Assembly (NCBI GenBank): GCA_947456005.1
Contig: CANGRP010000058.1
Coordinates: 1-11,063 of the forward strand
From: Caulobacteraceae bacterium
Lineage (GTDB): Bacteria; Pseudomonadota; Alphaproteobacteria; Caulobacterales; Caulobacteraceae
DNA length: 11,063 bases
Direction: 5' to 3'
The position numbers were made by a program, and so were the translations under genes. Of the stretch, positions 6,793 through 11,063 are shown one piece after another. The number at the start of each line of letters is the position of its first letter. Position 1 is the first letter of the stretch. The notes under the pieces were generated by a model, which saw nothing but the letters and a program-made list of their open reading frames with translations, was not told the DNA's origin and did not search any database.

Positions 6793-7017
6793 ATGAAACA
6801 AGACACCCATCCCGACTATCACTTCATCACCGTGGTGATGACGGACGGCTCCAGCTACCAGACGCGCTCGACCTACGGGAAGGAAGGGGCGACCCTGAAC
6901 CTGGACATCGATCCCAAGACCCATCCGGCCTGGACGGGCGGGAACCAGCAGCTCCTGGACCGCGGCGGCCGCGTGTCGCGTTTCAACGCCAAGTTCGGCG
7001 GCTTCACCCGCAAGTAA
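6793..7017 (+). CDS. rpmE: Ribosomal protein bL31, zinc-free form
   Basis: Component of the large ribosomal subunit that bridges to the small subunit. 74 residues, full length. The N-terminus MKQDTHPDYHFITVVMTDG and the C-terminal block GGRVSRFNAKFGG (58-70) are family hallmarks. The four zinc-binding cysteines of the E. coli type are absent (there is no cysteine at all), so this is the C-minus form, normal for alphaproteobacteria. The ATG at 6793 is chosen because MKQDxHP is the conserved start. The frame stays open far upstream, and an ATG at 6754 with a strong GGAGG next to it would add 13 residues (MQTGRSFTSDDPE). Only a weak GGA lies before 6793. It ends 4 bases from the end of the convergent rcdA. 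Confidence 0.95.
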   Translation: MKQDTHPDYHFITVVMTDGSSYQTRSTYGKEGATLNLDIDPKTHPAWTGGNQQLLDRGGRVSRFNAKFGGFTRK

Positions 7018-7021
7018 GCGG

Positions 7022-7516
7022 TCAGCCTGCGAAGGCGGACCTGAGGCGCTCCAGATGCGAGGCCACCGGGTTCGCGGCGAGCTCCACCTCGACATACATC
7101 TGCCGGTCCATCCGGCTCACGCGTTCGAAGAGGCGGTCCGCCCGGCGCGAGAACGAGGCCAGAGTCTCGGGTATCCGCGGCGAGAGGCGGGGAGCGTTCG
7201 GGTGACCCAGCCGGTACCGGGCCTCTGCGGCGGCCTCGGGGCGGGTCTCGCCTTCACGGACCGACCTCTGCACCATCAGCCAGGAAGCGACCTGCATCAG
7301 GCGGGTGGTCAGCCGCATGCTCTCAGCCGCGTAGTCAGCCGCCGCCTCCCGGCTCAGCCGACGGGACTCCAGCCGGCCGATCCCGTCGAGATAGGCCGAG
7401 ACTTCGGCGATCAGGTCCATGCCTTCCCGGAAGGTCCGCTCAAAGAGCTCCGCGGCGGCCTGGTCCAGGATGACCCCGGGCCTCGCGGCGAATGCTGGCT
7501 TCACGCCCGCGCTCAT
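7022..7516 (-). CDS. rcdA: RcdA (DUF1465), adaptor for regulated CtrA degradation
   Basis: 164-residue soluble, mostly helical protein of the DUF1465 family, founded by Caulobacter RcdA. In Caulobacter, RcdA binds phosphorylation-controlled CpdR on ClpXP and, with PopA and cyclic di-GMP, delivers CtrA and other substrates for proteolysis at the G1-to-S transition. Recognised blocks: ELFERTFREGMDLIAEVSAYLDG (about 26-48), GRLESRRLSREAAADYAAESMRLTTRLMQVASWLMVQRSVREGE (about 50-93), then a disordered-looking linker rich in Pro and Arg, and a last helix with RADRLFERVSRMDRQM. The ATG at 7516 (minus) has AAGGAG six bases upstream. The frame stays open to 7687, but that extension is low-complexity and crosses an intergenic repeat. 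It is downstream of the DUF1192 gene, 95 bases apart. The family call is firm; the CtrA role is transferred from Caulobacter. Confidence 0.85.
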   Translation of the reverse strand: MSAGVKPAFAARPGVILDQAAAELFERTFREGMDLIAEVSAYLDGIGRLESRRLSREAAADYAAESMRLTTRLMQVASWLMVQRSVREGETRPEAAAEARYRLGHPNAPRLSPRIPETLASFSRRADRLFERVSRMDRQMYVEVELAANPVASHLERLRSAFAG

Positions 7517-7568
7517 CCCCTGCTCCTTCCCGCAGCACCCCGGAGGGCCTACGATTCGCGACTTCGAT

Positions 7569-7609
7569 GTCCCTGCCTGCTCGCTTTCAGGGGGGGCGGC
7601 AAGAGGGAC
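7569..7609 (-). repeat. Inverted repeat between the DUF1192 gene and rcdA
   Basis: GTCCCT (7569-7574) and AGGGAC (7604-7609) pair perfectly; GCC (7575-7577) and GGC (7598-7600) add three pairs with a 3-base bulge. The loop of about 20 bases includes a run of seven G (7590-7596 on the plus strand). It starts two bases after the DUF1192 stop codon. It could be a weak terminator, an RNA-processing hairpin or a stability element in a DUF1192-rcdA transcript; there is no clear T-run. Confidence 0.3.
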
Positions 7610-7611
7610 CT

Positions 7612-7818
7612 TCAGTCCTCCGGCTTGCGGAAGAGGGAGTCCGCCGCCTGGCGGCCGGCCGTCTTTCGTCCGATCTGGGCGCGACACCGGCCGATCTCCG
7701 CCTCCAGCAGCCCGATCCGCTCCTCAAGGTCGCCGATTGAGAACAGGTCGAGGTCCTCCCGAAGCGCCTGGTCCAGGGCCGCCCCCCTGCCGCGCCGGAC
7801 CTCTTCGCCGTCTTCCAT
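7612..7818 (-). CDS. DUF1192 family small protein
   Basis: 68-residue acidic-to-basic protein of unknown function. The conserved part is FSIGDLEERIGLLEAEI, followed by a heptad-like helix and the C-terminal AADSLFRKPE; alphaproteobacterial DUF1192 members share the pattern SxxELExRIxxLExEIxR...R.AADxxF. The leucine and isoleucine spacing suggests a short coiled coil at about residues 27-55. The ATG at 7818 (minus) is chosen because MEDGEE resembles the acidic start of family members; an ATG at 7833 in the same frame would add five residues and has AAGGGGG farther upstream. It stands directly before rcdA on the same strand and diverges from the quinone oxidoreductase. Its repeated company with RcdA suggests, but does not show, a shared pathway. 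Confidence 0.75.
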   Translation of the reverse strand: MEDGEEVRRGRGAALDQALREDLDLFSIGDLEERIGLLEAEIGRCRAQIGRKTAGRQAADSLFRKPED

Positions 7819-7860
7819 GACACGCCCCCGCATCCCTCGCGCCCCCTTGGCGGCGCCCTG

Positions 7861-7903
7861 ATCTTGCGCCTATCTGACGTCGTCGGACGACACGGCGCAA
7901 GGT
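7861..7903. promoter_or_regulatory. Nested dyad in the DUF1192/quinone oxidoreductase divergent region
   Basis: CTTGCGCC (7863-7870) and GGCGCAAG (7894-7901) are a perfect 8-base inverted repeat; a wobble and an A-T pair can extend it to 7861/7903. Inside it GTCGTC (7879-7884) and GACGAC (7886-7891) form a second perfect inverted repeat. Outer half-site centres are 31 bases apart, about three helical turns. It ends 12 bases before the start at 7916, just upstream of the GGGAGAGAG ribosome site. A TTGCGC box on the minus strand (7899-7894) could be the -35 of a DUF1192 promoter. Operator or leader hairpin are both possible. Confidence 0.45.
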
Positions 7904-7915
7904 TTCGGGAGAGAG

Positions 7916-8899
7916 ATGATGGGCCAGGCAATGATGACAGCCATCGCCGTCGAGGGCGGACGCGGGGGCCCCGAGGCGCTGAAGCCGGTGAGAATCCCGA
8001 GGCCGGCGCCCCGCGAGGGCGAGATCCTGATCCGGGTCTCCGCCGCCGGGGTGAACCGGCCCGACCTCCTGCAACGCATGGGCGGCTATCCGCCGCCGCC
8101 CGGAGCACCGGACACCCTGGGCCTGGAAGTCGCCGGCGAGGTGGTCGAGAGCGCGGGGCGCTGGCGGGCCGGGGACAGGGTCTGCGCCCTGCTGGGCGGC
8201 GGCGGCTATGCCGAGTACGCCGTCGTCGATTCCCGCCACGCCCTGCCGGTTCCGGAAGGGTTCAACCTCGTCGAGGCCGCAGGCCTTCCCGAAACCGTCT
8301 TCACGGTCTGGGCCAATGTCTTCGAGCATGGCGCCCTGCAGCCTGGGGAGACCCTGCTGGTCCATGGCGCCACCTCGGGGATCGGGGTGACCGCCATCCA
8401 GATGGCCAAGGCCGCCGGAGCCCGGGTCATCGCCACGGCGCGAGGTGCGGCTAAGGCCGCGCGGGCGCGCGAGCTGGGCGCGGACCTGGCCATCGACGCC
8501 TCCGCCGAGGACTTCGGCCCGCGGGTCAAGGCCGAGGGCGGCGCCGACGTCGTCCTGGACATGGTCGGCGGCGATTACTTCGGGCGGGAGCTGGACGCCC
8601 TGAAGACGGACGGACGAATCGTCTTCATCGCCGCCCTGGGCGGCGGCGAGGTGGCCCTGCCGATCTTCCGGCTGATGCAGAAACGGGCCGTTGTCACCGG
8701 ATCAACCCTTCGTCCCCGAACAGCGGACGAGAAGGCCCGGCTGGCGTCGGCGGTGGAGGGACGGGTCTGGCCCTGGATCGCCTCGGGCCAGTTCCGCCCC
8801 GTCATTGACCGGACCCTCCCCCTGGCCCGGGCCAGTGAAGCGCACGCCGCCCTGGAGGCGGGCGACCACGTGGGCAAGATCGTCCTGACCTGCAGCTGA
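7916..8899 (+). CDS. NAD(P)H quinone oxidoreductase, PIG3/QOR type
   Basis: Zinc-free medium-chain reductase that moves hydride from NADPH to quinones or similar acceptors in the cytoplasm; 327 residues against about 330 in human PIG3, which it resembles along its length. The GroES-like half has VSAAGVNRPDLLQRMGGYPPPPG (about 41-63) and LGLEVAGEV (68-76), where zinc enzymes would have their ligands. The Rossmann half has HGATSGIGVTAIQ (150-162), the family's nucleotide-binding loop, and LDMVGGDYF (214-222). The C-terminus HVGKIVL (318-324) is typical. Starts at 7916 or 7919 follow GGGAGAGAG; ATGs at 7931 and 7934 would give the more usual N-terminus MTAIAV, so the true start may be up to six codons inside. 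It is the likely only gene of its transcript. The physiological substrate is unknown. Confidence 0.88.
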   Translation: MMGQAMMTAIAVEGGRGGPEALKPVRIPRPAPREGEILIRVSAAGVNRPDLLQRMGGYPPPPGAPDTLGLEVAGEVVESAGRWRAGDRVCALLGGGGYAEYAVVDSRHALPVPEGFNLVEAAGLPETVFTVWANVFEHGALQPGETLLVHGATSGIGVTAIQMAKAAGARVIATARGAAKAARARELGADLAIDASAEDFGPRVKAEGGADVVLDMVGGDYFGRELDALKTDGRIVFIAALGGGEVALPIFRLMQKRAVVTGSTLRPRTADEKARLASAVEGRVWPWIASGQFRPVIDRTLPLARASEAHAALEAGDHVGKIVLTCS

Positions 8900-8907
8900 A
8901 GTCCTGG

Positions 8908-8951
8908 GGCCTTCGGGCCGGAGCTCAGGGGGGCGCCCCTTCGCCCAGTTT
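8908..8951 (+). terminator. Possible terminator hairpins after the quinone oxidoreductase
   Basis: Two short hairpins follow the stop codon. The first is GGCC-TTCG-GGCC (8908-8919), a 4-base stem with an extra-stable C(UUCG)G loop. The second is GGGCG (8931-8935) pairing with CGCCC (8942-8946) around CCCCTT, followed by AGTTT. T-runs are poor, so termination here is plausible but not shown. Confidence 0.35.
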
Positions 8952-8984
8952 GGGATTCCCATCCCGTCCGGCGTCCGTACCGGC

Positions 8985-9013
8985 TTGACAAAACTCACCC
9001 GGCGTCATGCTCT
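8985..9013 (+). promoter_or_regulatory. Possible promoter of the symporter/hydratase operon
   Basis: TTGACA (8985-8990) is a perfect -35 hexamer; 17 bases on lies TGCTCT (9008-9013), a poor -10 box. Transcription would start near 9020, a leader of about 60 bases. GANTC sites, the target of the CcrM methylase in Caulobacter, occur at 8954-8958 and 9046-9050 on either side. The 182-base gap 8900-9081 holds nothing else that I recognise. Confidence 0.35.
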
Positions 9014-9081
9014 GACCCCTGGGGGGAGAAGGAACGGCCGGGCGCGAATCCGGTCGCGAACCCGCAGTGACGGGAGGCGGC

Positions 9082-10539
9082 ATGGCCGTTCAGGACGTCG
9101 ACGACGAGGCCCCCGCCGGGGGTCGCCGCAGACCGCTCTCCTTTCGGACCAAGGCCTTCTATGGCGTCGGCTCGGTGGCCAACGGCGCCTATGGCGCGCT
9201 CGGTGGTCTGGCCATGTTCTTCTACAGCCAGGTGGTCGGAGTCCCGCCCCATATCGTCAGCCTGGCGATCTCTGCGGTCATCTTCATCGACGGCTTCTGG
9301 GACCCCCTGATCGGCCATGGATCGGATCAGTTCCGCTCCCGGATCGGCCGGCGGCATCCCTTCCTCTACCTAGCCATGTTCCTGGTCCCGGTGGCCCTCT
9401 TCCTGCGTTGGCATCCCCCCGGCTGGGACGCCTCCGCCATGTTCTGGTACATCCTCGGCACGGGCCTGTTCGTAAACCTGGCCTGGAGCCTTTACGAGAT
9501 CCCGTCAGGGGCCATGGCGCCGGAACTGGCGCCCGACTACCACGACCGGACCGTCCTCCTGGGCTATCGCTGGATACTTGGCTCCCTCGGCACCGCCCTG
9601 GCGACCGTGCTGATCTACGGCATCTTCCTGAGGAAGACTCCCGAGCATCCGGTCGGACAGCTCAACGCCGACGGATACGGGCCCCTGTCCATCGCCATCA
9701 TCCTGATCTTCCTGGTGGCGGGCCTGACCATGGCCCTGGGCACCCAGAAGCAGGCGGCGGGTTTCCACCAGCGCCCCCATGAACCCGGCCGGACCTTCCG
9801 GGACGACTGGCGCGACGCCCTGGTCACCCTGACCAACCGCAACTTCATCGTCGCCCTGATGGCCCAGGTCATCGCCGGACTGGGGTTCGGCATCGCTGCG
9901 GGCCTGACCCTCTACTTCCAGACCTATCTCTGGGAGCTGAAAGCCCAGGACATCCTGATCCTCACCCTGTTGGGAATCCCGGGGCCGATCTTCGGCGGCA
10001 TCCTCGCCCCGCGGCTGGCCCGCCGCTTCGGCAAGAAGAAGGCGGCCATGGCCCTCTTCTTCACCAGCGTGGTCTTCGGCCATACGCCCATGTTCCTCAA
10101 GCTGATCGGGGTGCTGCAGTTGAACGGGACCCCGGCCCTGCTCTGGGTCCTCGCCAGCTTCACCTTCGTGCAGATGGTCTGCGCCATCGCCGGCTACATC
10201 CTGGCCTCGTCCATGATCGGCGACATTGTGGAGGAGGTGCAGGTCCGCACCGGCCGCCGCGCAGAGGGCCTGCTGACCACCGCGGACAGCCTGCCCAGCA
10301 AGATCGTCAATGCTATCGCCGCCCTCATCCCGGGCCTGATCCTCACCGCCGTGGCCTTCCCGACCAAGGCCCAGCCCAGCGAGAAGACCATGGAGCTGAT
10401 CACCCAGGTGGGCTGGCTCTACCTGCCGACGGTGCTTGTCCTGTTCCTCGGCTCCGTTGCGACCTGGTCCCTCTACCGGCTGGACGAAGAGAGCCACGCC
10501 CGCAACCTCAAGACCATCGCGGGAGACCCGCCCCCGTGA
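9082..10539 (+). CDS. GPH-type sugar:cation symporter (MFS_2 family)
   Basis: Inner-membrane secondary transporter, 485 residues, of the glycoside-pentoside-hexuronide:cation symporter family (MelB-like). It should use an H+ or Na+ gradient to take up a sugar, glycoside or related compound. The family signature is in the first third: FIDGFWDPLIGHGSDQF (68-84) followed by SRIGRRHPF (86-94), matching DxxxDPxxGxxSDxxxSRxGRRxPx, where the aspartates take part in cation coupling. About 12 hydrophobic segments can be counted, with a cytoplasmic loop near 226-250 and a basic ARRFGKKK loop near 314-321. The ATG at 9082 has GGGAGG four bases upstream (9072-9077); a GTG at 9067 would add five residues and overlaps that site. 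It overlaps the next gene. Substrate cannot be told; no sugar hydrolase or regulator is adjacent. Confidence 0.85.
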   Translation: MAVQDVDDEAPAGGRRRPLSFRTKAFYGVGSVANGAYGALGGLAMFFYSQVVGVPPHIVSLAISAVIFIDGFWDPLIGHGSDQFRSRIGRRHPFLYLAMFLVPVALFLRWHPPGWDASAMFWYILGTGLFVNLAWSLYEIPSGAMAPELAPDYHDRTVLLGYRWILGSLGTALATVLIYGIFLRKTPEHPVGQLNADGYGPLSIAIILIFLVAGLTMALGTQKQAAGFHQRPHEPGRTFRDDWRDALVTLTNRNFIVALMAQVIAGLGFGIAAGLTLYFQTYLWELKAQDILILTLLGIPGPIFGGILAPRLARRFGKKKAAMALFFTSVVFGHTPMFLKLIGVLQLNGTPALLWVLASFTFVQMVCAIAGYILASSMIGDIVEEVQVRTGRRAEGLLTTADSLPSKIVNAIAALIPGLILTAVAFPTKAQPSEKTMELITQVGWLYLPTVLVLFLGSVATWSLYRLDEESHARNLKTIAGDPPP

Positions 10540-11063
10540 CCAGCGCGCCCGTCCTGACAGCCCTTCACGAGGGCTGGGGCGAGCTCGTCCTCAACCGGCC
10601 GGAACGCCGGAACGCCCTGGCGCCCGTTTCGGCCCGGGACCTGCGGGAGGGTCTGGCGGCCCTGCTTCAGGGCGCGGCGCGGGTCATCCTGCTGCGCGGG
10701 GAGGGCGGAACCTTCTGCTCCGGCCTCGACATCGACCTCTTCCAGGGCGGGGCGGGGGCGGCCTGGGCGGCAGACTGGACGGGCTTTCACCGGGACCTCC
10801 ATGCCTGCCCCGCCGTCGTGATCTGCGCCCTGGAGCGCTACGCCATCAACGCCGGCGCGGCCCTGGCCCTGGGCTCTGACCTCATGGTGGCGGGAGAGGG
10901 CGCGGTGCTGACCGTAGGCGAGGCGGCGATCGGCATGCACGCCCCCATGAACCTGGCCTGGCTGAGGCTGAAGGCGCCCGAGTCCGTGGCCGCCCAGCTG
11001 GCCCTGGGCGCCGGCCGGATGGCTGGGCCGGACCTGCACCGGCTGGGCCTGGCCTGGGCCCTC
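10536..11063 (+). CDS. Enoyl-CoA hydratase/isomerase family protein, 5' part, divergent active site
   Basis: Crotonase-fold acyl-CoA enzyme, cut by the right edge: 176 codons of an expected 250-270. The GTG start shares bases with the stop codon of the symporter (GTGA), and GGGAG lies 10 bases upstream (10521-10525), so the two are translationally coupled. Family blocks: LVLNRPERRNAL (17-28), the CoA-binding oxyanion strand GTFCSGLDI (58-66), and INAGAALALGSD (104-115), which lines up without gaps with GGGCELAMMCD of rat crotonase. In this alignment catalytic Glu144 is Ala109 and the oxyanion Gly141 is Ala106, while Glu164 is kept as E129 in VGEAAIG. Loss of the first glutamate speaks against a standard hydratase; isomerase, hydrolase, decarboxylase or other crotonase activities remain open. 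The link to the symporter suggests uptake and breakdown of one compound, as inference. Confidence 0.82.
   Translation, partial: MTSAPVLTALHEGWGELVLNRPERRNALAPVSARDLREGLAALLQGAARVILLRGEGGTFCSGLDIDLFQGGAGAAWAADWTGFHRDLHACPAVVICALERYAINAGAALALGSDLMVAGEGAVLTVGEAAIGMHAPMNLAWLRLKAPESVAAQLALGAGRMAGPDLHRLGLAWAL

Noticed and set aside
4903..7017. A 704-codon plus-strand open frame running antisense through the ABC gene and into rpmE
   Set aside because: Its protein is Gly/Gln/Asp-rich with no recognisable domain, it is the mirror of a perfectly conserved ABC exporter, and only its last 74 codons are a real gene. It is a by-product of high third-position GC, but could mislead the choice of the rpmE start.
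7517..7687. N-terminal extension of RcdA by 57 residues to a start at 7687
   Set aside because: The extension is low-complexity, overlaps the end of the DUF1192 gene and an intergenic repeat, and the ATG at 7516 has a strong AAGGAG at good spacing.
9505..10497. A 330-codon minus-strand open frame opposite the symporter
   Set aside because: Translation is rich in Gly, Gln, Asp and His with no membrane or domain pattern; a shadow of the symporter frame.
1..11063. Defence island, CRISPR array, mobile element, phage or tRNA-linked island
   Set aside because: No direct-repeat array, transposase, integrase, toxin-antitoxin pair or tRNA was found. GC content and codon use look even throughout, and every gene but the partial right-edge one fits ordinary chromosomal housekeeping.

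Overview
The window reads as ordinary, densely packed chromosome from a GC-rich alphaproteobacterium, most likely of the Caulobacterales (Caulobacter or Phenylobacterium type). This is an inference from four things: an RcdA (DUF1465) cell-cycle adaptor and a DUF1192 protein beside a cysteine-free ribosomal protein L31, very high third-position GC, several promoter-like elements that resemble the Caulobacter housekeeping consensus (TTGACGS, 10-14 bases, GCTANAWC), and very short predicted 5' leaders. I see no insertion sequence, phage gene, CRISPR array, tRNA or rRNA. I did not find an undescribed multi-gene system; the interest lies in regulatory DNA and in two divergent enzymes.

Layout. At 1-1599 is the 3' part of a periplasmic glucan glucosyltransferase (OpgH/MdoH), cut by the left edge. 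It converges on a minus-strand chorismate-lyase-like gene (1607-2089). That gene shares a short divergent promoter region with a plus-strand run: thiE (2181-2846), an inositol-monophosphatase-family gene (2904-3698) and a GlpQ-type glycerophosphodiester phosphodiesterase with a Tat-like signal (3754-4827). The last converges, with a 3-base gap, on an MsbA-related ABC exporter (4831-6672, minus). Divergent from the exporter is rpmE (6793-7017), which converges with a 4-base gap on rcdA (7022-7516, minus). rcdA lies downstream of a DUF1192 gene (7612-7818, minus), probably in one operon. Divergent from that pair is a PIG3-type NAD(P)H quinone oxidoreductase (7916-8899). After a 182-base regulatory gap come a GPH-type sugar/cation symporter (9082-10539) and, overlapping its stop codon, an enoyl-CoA hydratase-family gene cut by the right edge (10536-11063).

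Functionally this is a mix of envelope work (OpgH, GlpQ, ABC exporter), cofactor and small-molecule metabolism (ThiE, chorismate-lyase-like protein, IMPase), translation (L31), cell-cycle proteolysis (RcdA) and redox or transport genes. The block ABC exporter / rpmE / rcdA / DUF1192 / quinone oxidoreductase resembles a gene order I recall from several alphaproteobacteria. The only non-coding stretches are short (under 200 bases). They hold paired divergent promoters (2098-2174), an L31 leader hairpin (6722-6753), a nested dyad between DUF1192 and the oxidoreductase (7861-7903) and a promoter plus possible terminator ahead of the symporter (8908-9013).
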